Below are positions 1 through 5,539 of a DNA stretch of 9,544 nt, piece after piece. Position 1 is the stretch's first letter, and each line of letters opens with the position of its first letter. The position numbers and the translations under genes are program-made. This DNA is from Candidatus Brocadia sp. (lineage in GTDB: Bacteria > Planctomycetota > Brocadiia > Brocadiales > Brocadiaceae). The notes beneath the pieces were generated by a model that saw only the letters and a list, made by a program, of their open reading frames with translations, was not told where the DNA came from and made no database searches. The stretch covers positions 1-9,544 of the forward strand of contig JAUQXU010000049.1 in assembly GCA_030837935.1 (NCBI GenBank). Reading direction: 5' to 3'.

Positions 1-2
1 AT

Positions 3-1100
3 GATTTGCCCGACTCGGATATAATATCTTTTGATGTGTATATGCAAAGAAAACTTGAAAGACTGGAACCAGAAGAAAAAATATGGAATCAATTCTATCC
101 CTTCTGGATAAGCATATACTTGCCTGTTCTTGATGAGTCTTTTGGAAAGACTATTGAAGGATATATTGGAAAAATAGAAGAGTTAAATGAAAAGTTGTTC
201 ACGTCTTGCCCCACTTTGAAAAAATGTTTAAGTGGAATAGAGGAACACTATAATATTTGGCAAGAAACAAATTTGATTACACCGATTTTGATTTTGATTA
301 AAATATCCCCCAGTGCTATTGGAGAGTTTCTGTATGGAAACTGGACACTCGGAGAAAAACAATACTGTATGGATTATTTAACCGGACATTTTGAGCAAAT
401 TATGAAAAGATTGCTTTTTTTGACCATAAGTGATTTAGCGTTGATAGGATCGTATCCAAAAAATGATTTGGTTAATGGTGTTCACATACGCCCCAAAATT
501 ACAGAAATAAATGGGAAAGAGAATGATAAACTGTTATCATGTAACTTTGATAGCTATTCAAAAATAATATACTTCGATACCTGTACTTCAGAAATATCTT
601 CCAACGACAAATCGAAAGGGCCTTTTGTTTCCGTTACCGACAGGGGATATACTTACACTTCAAACATTTTAAGAGAATATAACGATTTTGTTGTAAATAT
701 CAAGAATTTTTCTGAAATATTGAATTACTTAAAAAACAAAGAAAAACCAATTTCACGAATTTTTTACAAATATTTACCCATATTATCCAGGAATCTATTG
801 ACGTATTGTAATCCTTTAGAAAATATTCCCCTGGCTCTTGAAAAAAAGCTAAAATATGATATTTTTGAAGCTCTAACCAAAGTAGATTGGAATGAACTTT
901 TGTATACATGTCCAGAAGAGCTATCAGACAAATCAATAAAGGTGTTAGAAGACCTGAAAAGTATAGATGATATATACTACAGAATTGAAAAAGGTCAAAC
1001 TATTTTAAAAGATGTAGTCAAAAATGCATTTTTTCCTGAATTAAAAGATGAAAGTTATTGCAATAACATAATATTAAAGGGAGGTGAAAAATTTGACTAA
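3..1100 (+). CDS. Unrecognised large protein, probably 5'-partial
   Basis: I do not recognise this protein. The frame is open to the left window edge. A TTG at 6 and an ATG at 42 are possible starts, but no ribosome binding site can be judged, so the true start may lie outside the window. The visible product is about 364 residues, rich in Ile, Leu, Lys, Tyr and Asn, with AT-rich codon choice that matches the genes up to about 2400 and differs from the operon at 3069. I see no signal peptide, no clear membrane segment and no catalytic motif. The N-terminal part contains an Arg/Glu/Lys-rich helix (from the Met at residue 12) followed by Trp/Tyr-rich stretches. The next gene starts inside its last codons (8-bp overlap), which suggests one transcript with the two tiny genes downstream. 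It is a real gene by length and overlap; its function is unknown. Confidence 0.75.
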   Translation, partial: DLPDSDIISFDVYMQRKLERLEPEEKIWNQFYPFWISIYLPVLDESFGKTIEGYIGKIEELNEKLFTSCPTLKKCLSGIEEHYNIWQETNLITPILILIKISPSAIGEFLYGNWTLGEKQYCMDYLTGHFEQIMKRLLFLTISDLALIGSYPKNDLVNGVHIRPKITEINGKENDKLLSCNFDSYSKIIYFDTCTSEISSNDKSKGPFVSVTDRGYTYTSNILREYNDFVVNIKNFSEILNYLKNKEKPISRIFYKYLPILSRNLLTYCNPLENIPLALEKKLKYDIFEALTKVDWNELLYTCPEELSDKSIKVLEDLKSIDDIYYRIEKGQTILKDVVKNAFFPELKDESYCNNIILKGGEKFD

Positions 1101-1218
1101 AAAGTCCGAAATGACAGGTCAAGCTGCATCGAGAATCCAATCTCAAGCCGATAAATCCGGAAATAATCAGGATTTCAAAGCAAGAGCGCAATCTGCCGCC
1201 GCAAAGAACAAGAAATGA
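1093..1218 (+). CDS. SMP (seed maturation protein)-like small protein, TTG start
   Basis: This is a 41-residue protein with the signature of the small prokaryotic SMP-domain proteins: a Met-Thr-x-x-Ala-Ala-Ser-Arg-Ile-Gln-Ser segment (residues 7-17), a Lys-x-Gly turn, then Phe-Lys-Ala-Arg-Ala-Gln-Ser-Ala-Ala-Ala (residues 29-38) and a Lys-rich end. The molecular role of the family is not established; it is named from plant late-embryogenesis proteins. The start is decided by GGGAGGTGA at 1079-1087, five bases before TTG 1093. The in-frame ATG at 1111 is too far from that site. The gene overlaps the end of the upstream gene by 8 bp and is followed after 12 bp by another tiny gene with its own GGAGG, so the three are probably cotranscribed. 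Family call from memory of the motif; gene reality is well supported. Confidence 0.8.
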   Translation: MTKKSEMTGQAASRIQSQADKSGNNQDFKARAQSAAAKNKK

Positions 1219-1230
1219 AAGGAGGATAAT

Positions 1231-1350
1231 ATGTCAGGAAGCAACGATGTTAACCATGCCAACCAGTGCAATCCAAACAATGATGCATACTGGGAGAGTC
1301 GTGGTCACGATGAACGCCCGGAAAATTGGGATGATGACGAAGACGACTAA
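1231..1350 (+). CDS. Tiny acidic protein with NPNN...YWESRG motif
   Basis: This is a 39-residue protein starting at ATG 1231, five bases after GGAGG (1221-1225). It is Asn-rich in the first half (His-Ala-Asn-Gln-Cys-Asn-Pro-Asn-Asn, residues 9-17), followed by Ala-Tyr-Trp-Glu-Ser-Arg-Gly (19-25), and ends in a run of Asp/Glu. The Ala-Asn-Gln-x-Asn-Pro-Asn-Asn-x-x-Tyr-x-x-Ser-Arg-Gly pattern resembles small uncharacterised proteins that I recall from bacteria and phages, but I cannot name a family. It is probably soluble and intrinsically disordered. It follows the SMP-like gene by 12 bp and is the last gene before a strong hairpin, so it closes that transcription unit. Function unknown. Confidence 0.75.
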   Translation: MSGSNDVNHANQCNPNNDAYWESRGHDERPENWDDDEDD

Positions 1351-1361
1351 GAATATGTGAC

Positions 1362-1387
1362 AATTGGAAGGCAAAAGCCTTCCAATT
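1362..1387 (+). terminator. Perfect 11-bp hairpin after the tiny-gene cluster
   Basis: AATTGGAAGGC (1362-1372) pairs perfectly with GCCTTCCAATT (1377-1387) around an AAAA loop. It begins 11 bases after the stop codon at 1350 and lies before the next gene's ribosome binding site (GGAG, 1409-1412). Stem and position fit a terminator or 3'-end protector. The following run (CTTAACTT) is only weakly T-rich, so efficient intrinsic termination is not assured. Confidence 0.65.
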
Positions 1388-1418
1388 CTTAACTTCAGTA
1401 AGGAACATGGAGTAATAA

Positions 1419-2164
1419 ATGGCAGAAAAATTTGAAGAAATTAATAGAAAGAAAATTGCCCTATTGATAGATGGAGATAATGCACAACCTTCATTAATTA
1501 AAAAATGTTGGCTGAAACGGGTAAAAATGGTTCAATAACAATCAGGCGTATTTATGGAGATTGGACTACACCAAATATGAATGGGTGGAAAGAGACATTA
1601 GCGGATAATGCGATTCAACCTATACAAGCATTTAGAAATACTGTTGGTAAGAATGCTACCGATAGTGCTATGATAATTGATGCTATGGAAATATTATTTA
1701 GTGGACATGTGGAAGGTTTTTGCATTATATCAAGCGATAGTGACTATACCAAGCTTGCAACAAAAATCCGTGAGAAAGGACTTTTTGTGATGGGGATTGG
1801 TCAACTAAAAACCCCTCAGGCATTTCTAAAAGCTTGCGATCGTTTCATCTATACTGAAAATTTGATTTCAGAAGAAAGTTCCCTAGAAGATAAAACTATG
1901 CCCATGAATTTGAAAAAAGATGATAAACAAAAAATGAAAGAAGCGAGCATATTGATGAAACAAGCTTTTGAAATGGCAGTAAGAGATGATGGTTGGGCAC
2001 ATTTAGGGACATTAGGTTCTCATTTGCAACAATTAAATCCGGGATTTGATCCAAGAACATATGGATTTAAACAATTATCCCAGCTTTTTAAAGCTTGTCC
2101 GAAATTATTCGAATTAAGATACGACCAAGATGCTACAGTATTTTCTGTTAAACTTAAAGAATGA
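1419..2164 (+). CDS. NYN (LabA/DUF88-like) plus OST-HTH/LOTUS protein, frameshifted
   Basis: The ancestral product is about 248 residues. The first 28 codons from ATG 1419 (GGAG at 1409-1412) give Ile-Ala-Leu-Leu-Ile-Asp-Gly-Asp-Asn, the first acidic strand of a NYN/PIN-like domain. The reading then runs into six A's (1500-1505) and must move by one base to continue from 1505 with Leu-Ala-Glu-Thr-Gly. The rest of the domain follows: Tyr-Gly-Asp-Trp, an Ala-Thr-Asp-Ser-Ala-Met-Ile-Ile-Asp helix and Ile-Ser-Ser-Asp-Ser-Asp-Tyr, so all expected metal-binding acids exist but in two frames. The last ~75 residues (Asp-Gly-Trp-Ala-His-Leu-Gly...Tyr-Gly-Phe-Lys-Gln-Leu) look like an OST-HTH/LOTUS RNA-binding domain. 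NYN proteins of this type are predicted RNA-directed nucleases or RNA-binding regulators. Without a shift, only an N-terminal peptide or the segment from 1505, lacking the first Asp, would be made. Sequencing error, true decay and slippage all remain possible. Confidence 0.8.
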
Positions 2165-2261
2165 AATGGAAAAGCGAGCAGTTTAAGCTATACAATCCAA
2201 GAATTGATAGCAGAACATGAAAGTAAAAAAAGCGATATGAGAATAGATAAACGGTGAAAAA

Positions 2262-2387
2262 ATGAGAAATAGAGAAGCAATAAGGGATAATGTAGAAGAA
2301 AGTAAATATTATCGGCAAATTACAAATAATCAAAAACTTATAATTGAAGTACTCCTTGATATTCGTCATGTTATTTATTTTAAGTGA
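2262..2387 (+). CDS. Possible 41-aa hypothetical protein
   Basis: The ATG at 2262 follows ACGGTGAAAA, a weak ribosome binding site (GGTG, 2253-2256). The 41-residue product is charged at the N-terminus (Met-Arg-Asn-Arg-Glu-Ala-Ile-Arg), has a Tyr-Tyr-Arg-Gln-Ile-Thr-Asn-Asn-Gln segment, then an amphipathic Leu-Ile-Ile-Glu-Val-Leu-Leu-Asp-Ile helix. This even, heptad-like pattern and the AT-rich codons shared with the NYN gene 100 bp upstream argue for real coding sequence, possibly a truncated protein. I do not recognise it. A 115-codon hydrophobic frame on the opposite strand covers the same stretch and looks like a composition artefact. Confidence 0.4.
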   Translation: MRNREAIRDNVEESKYYRQITNNQKLIIEVLLDIRHVIYFK

Positions 2388-2573
2388 GAAATTGTATGAT
2401 TGATAAATAAGAACTACGATGAACAAGGAAGGCACCAAAAGTGAACCATGGGTGAACCAGAAAAGAACCTTCAGTCTGGGGTCAATGAAGCACGACTTCA
2501 CGGGATTTGAACCAAATTAAAACACATATTCCCATTCATGAAGAAACCACACGAAAAAAAGAAAAACAATTTA
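2388..2573. other. Intergenic stretch without a convincing gene
   Basis: Between the possible 41-aa gene and the MITE-like element I see no gene that can be supported. A 33-codon frame at 2419-2520 has no ribosome binding site. The stretch holds a short near-tandem repeat (GTGAACCATGG followed by GTGAACCA, about 2441-2459) and, on the minus strand, a GGTTCAAATCC string that resembles a tRNA T-arm but has no matching stem. Confidence 0.5.
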
Positions 2574-2708
2574 GAGCTTATCCGAAAAGTCAATAATGGC
2601 ATGTGTAAAAGTTACAATAGGTCTATAATATTCGAGCATCCGTTCAGTTAATGCATATTGCCTATTGTAAAAAGTTACAATAGGTCGCTATACTTTTCGG
2701 ATAGGCTC
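2574..2708. mobile_element. MITE-like element, 17-bp inverted ends, TTA duplication
   Basis: GAGCTTATCCGAAAAGT (2574-2590) and ACTTTTCGGATAGGCTC (2692-2708) are inverted copies with one mismatch. The 135-bp unit is flanked on both sides by TTA (2571-2573 and 2709-2711), as expected from a 3-bp target duplication. It encodes no protein. Short, non-coding, with inverted ends and a target duplication, it fits a miniature inverted-repeat element mobilised by a transposase from elsewhere. The GAGCCTATCC-type end and a TNA-type duplication would suit some IS5-family groups, but that assignment is from memory and tentative. Confidence 0.75.
2604..2686. repeat. Internal direct repeats and 10-bp hairpin in the MITE
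   Basis: TGTAAAAGTTACAATAGGTC (2604-2623) recurs with one extra A at 2666-2686. In addition CCTATTGTAA (2661-2670) pairs perfectly with TTACAATAGG (2675-2684) across a four-base loop, and could pair instead with the first copy (2612-2621). The element can therefore form two exclusive hairpins if transcribed or single-stranded. Confidence 0.7.
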
Positions 2709-2763
2709 TTAGTCTGCAAAGCGTTAATAAACTTAAATAGGTGAATTTTTCTTATCCCTGTAA

Positions 2764-2904
2764 TACTTTTTTAAATCCTGCTCAGGATGCGATATAGACG
2801 ACATTATCCGGGCGGTTAAGCCACCAGCTCCTACCGGTTGGGAAGAGATTGTCGAGAGGTTTAATGATTCAAGCAAATTTCACCGAAATCTTTTTTCAAG
2901 CTAA
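2764..2904 (+). pseudogene. Possible 3' remnant of a protein gene
   Basis: A frame with no start codon stays open for 46 codons to TAA 2902-2904. It contains a Cys-Ser-Gly-Cys pair, Asp-Ile-Asp-Asp-Ile-Ile-Arg-Ala-Val, then Lys-Pro-Pro-Ala-Pro-Thr-Gly-Trp-Glu-Glu-Ile-Val-Glu-Arg-Phe. This looks protein-like in composition and is closer in base composition to the operon that follows than to the AT-rich left part. Its upstream end is blocked by TAA 2761-2763, and the MITE-like element lies about 50 bp before it, so it may be the tail of a gene destroyed by insertion and deletion. I do not recognise the family. Confidence 0.22.
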
Positions 2905-3018
2905 GCTCTCAGCGTATTCTAAGAAGATGACGTTCGCATCGCAGTAAAGGCAGGCAAACCAATGAAAGGTTTCGCACACTCTGAGAAAAAGTGTGTGCAA
3001 AGCCATTACAAGCGATGC
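2891..3018 (+). ncRNA. Candidate structured leader RNA, copy A
   Basis: This ~128-bp stretch is repeated in diverged form at 8177-8302. Both begin with TTTTTTCAAG, carry CTCAGCGTA and end with GCGATGC. Predicted helices in this copy: GCATCGC (2936-2942) with GCGATGC (3012-3018); GTAA (2944-2947) with TTAC (3006-3009); GGC (2949-2951) with GCC (3002-3004); and a hairpin in which TTCGCA (2971-2976) faces TGCAAA (2996-3001, one mismatch) and CACT (2977-2980) pairs AGTG (2990-2993) around a CTGAG-containing loop. CTCAG at 2908-2912 is complementary to CTGAG at 2981-2985, a possible pseudoknot. It ends 50 bases before the start of the 467-aa gene, so it would lie in that operon's 5' leader. The ligand or partner is unknown. 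Confidence 0.6.
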
Positions 3019-3039
3019 TCAAAAACCGAAAATTACCAA

Positions 3040-3060
3040 ATGCAGGTTACTGCATGGAGG
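3040..3060 (+). promoter_or_regulatory. Hairpin abutting the ribosome binding site of the 467-aa gene
   Basis: ATGCAG (3040-3045) and CTGCAT (3050-3055) form a perfect 6-bp stem with loop GTTA, directly followed by GGAGG (3056-3060) and, eight bases on, ATG 3069. The site fixes the start at 3069 rather than the ATG at 2991, which lies inside the structured leader. The hairpin may modulate ribosome access; that is inference. Confidence 0.5.
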
Positions 3061-3068
3061 TTTCAACA

Positions 3069-4472
3069 ATGGATGAAAAATTTTCAGATAAGGTGTTTGC
3101 TACAGCAGATCAGGCTGTGGGGCATGGCGGAGAGAAGGTTCCTATCCTTGGACATCTGATATGGTATTCCGTAAAGGAGTCCAGGATCAGAACTTCAGAT
3201 TTAAGGAAACTTTTCGTACAGGTAAAGATACCAATGGATTTTATGCCAGAGGAGCCGAGCAAGATCAATGCATTCAAACGAGCGACGACTGAGCTCAGCG
3301 AGGAGACAGAAGTTGATATTGGAGAGGGGAAGCATGCTGTCTACATGGTCAGACTGGCCGCGAAGACCGATGATGAGATAGTCAAGTCGATTGTCAAAGA
3401 GGTCAGGGATGCAAGCAAAAAGGCGCTCACCTCGGAAGATTACGCAGAGATAGGTCGGGTACACTTCGACAAGGATACAGAGGATGTCAGGTATTATGAT
3501 CTTCAGCCTGACAGCCAGCCAATAACAACGCAGATCAAGCAGTTGTATGAGACTTACTGCTATTACTTGACTGGTAAACAGATCAGGGTGATGTTCCATG
3601 AGATCATAAAAAGCATGTCGCCAACTCTTGTAAGACCAAGCGGTGCGGTTTACTTTATCCCATATGCACATGCTGATATGGTTCAGAAGATGGAGATATT
3701 GTCTAAAGAACTTGCCGCATACGGTATAACTGATTACGAATCTGCTTTTGAGAGCATCCCTCTAATAGACGCTGACAAAACAAGGGCTCTCGTTGAGGTA
3801 AGATTCGAAGAACAGAACACAAGAGACGTAGATAGGACTCTGGTGGAGTTATCTAAGCTTCTTCAGAGCACTGACACTACAACAAAGACCGCTGCTAAAT
3901 ATGTGGAGATGGTAAAGGCTTCAAAGGAAACTATTGCCAGGTATGAAGGGTTGCTCAACAAAGAGATGTCTATTGCAAGAATGAAGGTTGAGGTTCTTGA
4001 CCAGCAGGTACGGAAGCTTGTCGAGAAGGTCGCACAGCAACCGCTTATTCCACCCAGGATTGAGGAGAAAAAGACCGCCGAGCCCTCTATCGCTATTGTA
4101 GTACCTCATCCAGAACAGACGCAAGAATCTGCGGTGGAGAAGCCTGTATTGCCTGCACCCATTGAGGGCATTGCAGTAGCAGAACCGGCAAGGCCAGAAG
4201 CACATAATATCGTTGGGGGTTTCACCATTGTCGTACCAAAGGCGGAGCAGGCTCCGAGGGTAGAACAATCGGTATTGGCGGAGTCTGACGTAAAGGTGAA
4301 TGAGACGAGGGGGGTTCTGGTAATCCCGGAGCCAGTTCTACAAGCCGAGGCTGATATCAAGACTCAGGCTGAAGCAGATGCACAGTTAGAGGGCAATTCT
4401 CATAACCCACAAAGACCTGTTAGCGTAATGAATGCCCCGATTGAGTTCACGTCAGATTCACTGTTGGCGTGA
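3069..4472 (+). CDS. Unrecognised 467-aa protein with coiled coil and low-complexity tail
   Basis: The start at ATG 3069 is set by GGAGG at 3056-3060; a longer frame from 2991 would begin inside the repeated leader. The product has three parts. Residues ~1-230 look globular, with a Ser-Gly-Ala-Val-Tyr-Phe-Ile-Pro-Tyr segment near residue 195. Residues ~235-325 are helical and charged (Thr-Arg-Asp-Val-Asp-Arg-Thr-Leu-Val-Glu-Leu, later Arg-Met-Lys-Val-Glu-Val-Leu-Asp-Gln-Gln-Val-Arg-Lys-Leu), a probable coiled coil. From ~325 to the end it is Pro/Ala/Glu-rich and probably disordered, with three similar patches (Ile-Val-Val-Pro-His-Pro-Glu-Gln, Ile-Val-Val-Pro-Lys-Ala-Glu-Gln, Leu-Val-Ile-Pro-Glu-Pro). 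There is no signal peptide. The central part faintly recalls uncharacterised phage and plasmid proteins of the DUF6744 kind; I am not sure. It is the first gene of a three-gene operon (19-base gap to the next). Confidence 0.85.
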   Translation: MDEKFSDKVFATADQAVGHGGEKVPILGHLIWYSVKESRIRTSDLRKLFVQVKIPMDFMPEEPSKINAFKRATTELSEETEVDIGEGKHAVYMVRLAAKTDDEIVKSIVKEVRDASKKALTSEDYAEIGRVHFDKDTEDVRYYDLQPDSQPITTQIKQLYETYCYYLTGKQIRVMFHEIIKSMSPTLVRPSGAVYFIPYAHADMVQKMEILSKELAAYGITDYESAFESIPLIDADKTRALVEVRFEEQNTRDVDRTLVELSKLLQSTDTTTKTAAKYVEMVKASKETIARYEGLLNKEMSIARMKVEVLDQQVRKLVEKVAQQPLIPPRIEEKKTAEPSIAIVVPHPEQTQESAVEKPVLPAPIEGIAVAEPARPEAHNIVGGFTIVVPKAEQAPRVEQSVLAESDVKVNETRGVLVIPEPVLQAEADIKTQAEADAQLEGNSHNPQRPVSVMNAPIEFTSDSLLA

Positions 4473-4491
4473 GACGGGCGGAAGAAAGAAC

Positions 4492-4890
4492 ATGCCTGAG
4501 AAACGAATTAAGATCCCTGCTGAAAAGGTACTTTTTGAGGTCAGCAAGGATGGGGTAGCGATCCTTGACACCACCACGGAATTGAAGGAAATAGATGGTA
4601 ACACGACGGCAATATGCGATCTGTGTTCGGCTGCTATTGGCCCAATGATATACGTAGAACATATAGAATCCCCGGAAGCGATATCAAGGGCAGTTAAGCA
4701 CGGATACAGGCCTGAGGAGATGCTCAGGAAGAGTATCGAGATGCTGGAGTCAATGGGTGAAACGAATGAGGCTTACATCAGAGAGATAATGGATAAAACA
4801 CTCAAATCGTGGATAGAGATGGTGGACAAGAGCGAGACTCCCTGGGCATTATGTGAGGATTGTTATAAAGCGGTTCATAAATTTATCTAA
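4492..4890 (+). CDS. Small protein with two CxxC pairs, likely zinc-binding
   Basis: This is a 132-residue protein of unknown function. Cys42-x-x-Cys45 (Ile-Cys-Asp-Leu-Cys) and Cys121-x-x-Cys124 (Cys-Glu-Asp-Cys-Tyr) would join to make a single four-Cys zinc site, with a long helical insertion (residues ~60-115, Glu/Met/Ile-rich) between them. That layout is typical of small treble-clef or zinc-ribbon proteins, but no specific family is recognised. I chose ATG 4492 over the upstream ATG at 4432 because the latter lies inside the previous gene and adds 20 residues with no sign of conservation. The ribosome binding site is poor (GGCGGAAGAAAG), so translation may depend on coupling to the upstream gene, 19 bases away. 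The next gene follows after 10 bases. Confidence 0.85.
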   Translation: MPEKRIKIPAEKVLFEVSKDGVAILDTTTELKEIDGNTTAICDLCSAAIGPMIYVEHIESPEAISRAVKHGYRPEEMLRKSIEMLESMGETNEAYIREIMDKTLKSWIEMVDKSETPWALCEDCYKAVHKFI

Positions 4891-4900
4891 ATGGAGGATC

Positions 4901-5134
4901 ATGAGACAAAGAGAAAACGAATCGGTAAAAGTCAGAGTGCGGGTTCCAGTAACCCGTGATGTATATTATGTGGTTGATGTCGAGGATCCAGGTGATGTAG
5001 ATGAAGTTTCAAGAGCGCTTGCAAGGAAAGACCCCTCTAATTGGGAGTATGATCCCTGTTTCTATGAACACCTTGGAGATGTATGGAAGCATGTTGTGGA
5101 TAAGGTGCAGAAAGAGGATATAGAGATCGTTTAA
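4901..5134 (+). CDS. Small acidic hypothetical protein (77 aa)
   Basis: The product has 77 residues and no recognised family. The N-terminal half alternates charged and hydrophobic residues (Val-Lys-Val-Arg-Val-Arg-Val-Pro-Val), followed by Tyr-Tyr-Val-Val-Asp-Val-Glu-Asp-Pro-Gly-Asp-Val-Asp-Glu-Val and Trp-Glu-Tyr-Asp-Pro. This suggests a compact beta-strand/helix fold of the kind seen in many small plasmid and phage proteins. The start is ATG 4901, three bases after GGAGG (4893-4897), a short but usable spacing; the ATG overlapping that site (4891) is in another frame and soon stops. It is the last gene of the operon that begins at 3069 and converges on the HEPN gene with a 12-base gap. Confidence 0.75.
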   Translation: MRQRENESVKVRVRVPVTRDVYYVVDVEDPGDVDEVSRALARKDPSNWEYDPCFYEHLGDVWKHVVDKVQKEDIEIV

Positions 5135-5146
5135 GGTGACTTTCAA

Positions 5147-5539
5147 TCAAAAATCTAACTTTTGCAGCACTAAATTCTTGAAAGATTTAGCCATTTCAAC
5201 TGCTTCTTCCGCCTCTCCTATTGAGTACTCAATAAAATCACCAGGGTACCTGACCTCAACTGCGTATCCAGAAAGAAGTTCAGCAAATTCAGAAAGTTTC
5301 TGAAAATCCGGGTCTATGCCAATATAGATATTGTTGATTCTTGTGAGGTCATGTGTTTTTTCAATGGTAATATCCTTTGATGTAAGGTAACTTTTCAGGT
5401 ATTTTTCTGCGCACTGTTGCGCATGAAAACATATCGTATCTGTAGGGGGCTCCTCGCTTGACAAAACGATCTGTGCTGTCCTTAGATCATTTTCAGCCTT
5501 TTGTTTCCATTCATTCACCCACTTTGTCTTATCCGGCAT
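5147..5539 (-). CDS. HEPN-domain protein (partner of MNT)
   Basis: The product has 130 residues, usual for a stand-alone HEPN protein. It shows the helical hallmarks of the family: Trp-Lys-x-Lys-Ala-Glu-Asn-Asp-Leu-Arg (residues 11-20), Cys-Phe-His-Ala-Gln-Gln-Cys-Ala-Glu-Lys-Tyr-Leu-Lys (37-49), Lys-Thr-His-Asp-Leu (61-65) and Val-Arg-Tyr-Pro-Gly-Asp. The first ATG overlaps the stop of the upstream nucleotidyltransferase gene by 11 bp (ATGCCGGATAA), so the pair is translationally coupled. HEPN-MNT pairs are known or suspected toxin-antitoxin modules in which HEPN can be an RNase. Here I do not see the canonical Arg-x4-6-His RNase motif; the Arg-Tyr-Pro form belongs to the HEPN class whose activity is less certain. 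The gene lies between two transcripts of unrelated composition. Confidence 0.9.
   Translation of the reverse strand: MPDKTKWVNEWKQKAENDLRTAQIVLSSEEPPTDTICFHAQQCAEKYLKSYLTSKDITIEKTHDLTRINNIYIGIDPDFQKLSEFAELLSGYAVEVRYPGDFIEYSIGEAEEAVEMAKSFKNLVLQKLDF

Noticed and set aside
2161..2220. 19-codon frame starting with ATGA overlap after the NYN gene
   Set aside because: It is very short, with no binding site at proper spacing and no recognisable motif.
2154..2501. Hydrophobic 115-codon frame on the minus strand
   Set aside because: It overlaps the end of the NYN gene and is rich in Phe, Ile, Leu and Tyr as expected from the complement of A-rich sequence. It has no binding site, and a better small frame exists on the plus strand.
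2488..2520. GGTTCAAATCC on the minus strand, resembling a tRNA T-arm or an attachment site
   Set aside because: The flanking bases do not form a T-stem, no acceptor or anticodon stem is found, and no matching copy elsewhere in the window would mark an attachment site.
2419..2520. 33-codon plus-strand frame
   Set aside because: It has no ribosome binding site, no protein-like pattern and no support from context.
2936..3018. Interpretation of the repeat as an archaeal H/ACA guide RNA or a tRNA-like element
   Set aside because: No ACA box lies just after the closing helix, no clear kink-turn or guide pocket is seen, and there is no tRNA-like arm set. A leader element fits its position better.
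2962..3159. 65-codon plus-strand frame across leader copy A
   Set aside because: It overlaps the repeated RNA element and the start of the 467-aa gene in another frame. Copy B shows no matching peptide, so the repeat is not conserved as protein.
3201..3671. 156-codon minus-strand frame inside the 467-aa gene
   Set aside because: It is a shadow of a well-supported gene with a good binding site and operon context on the other strand.
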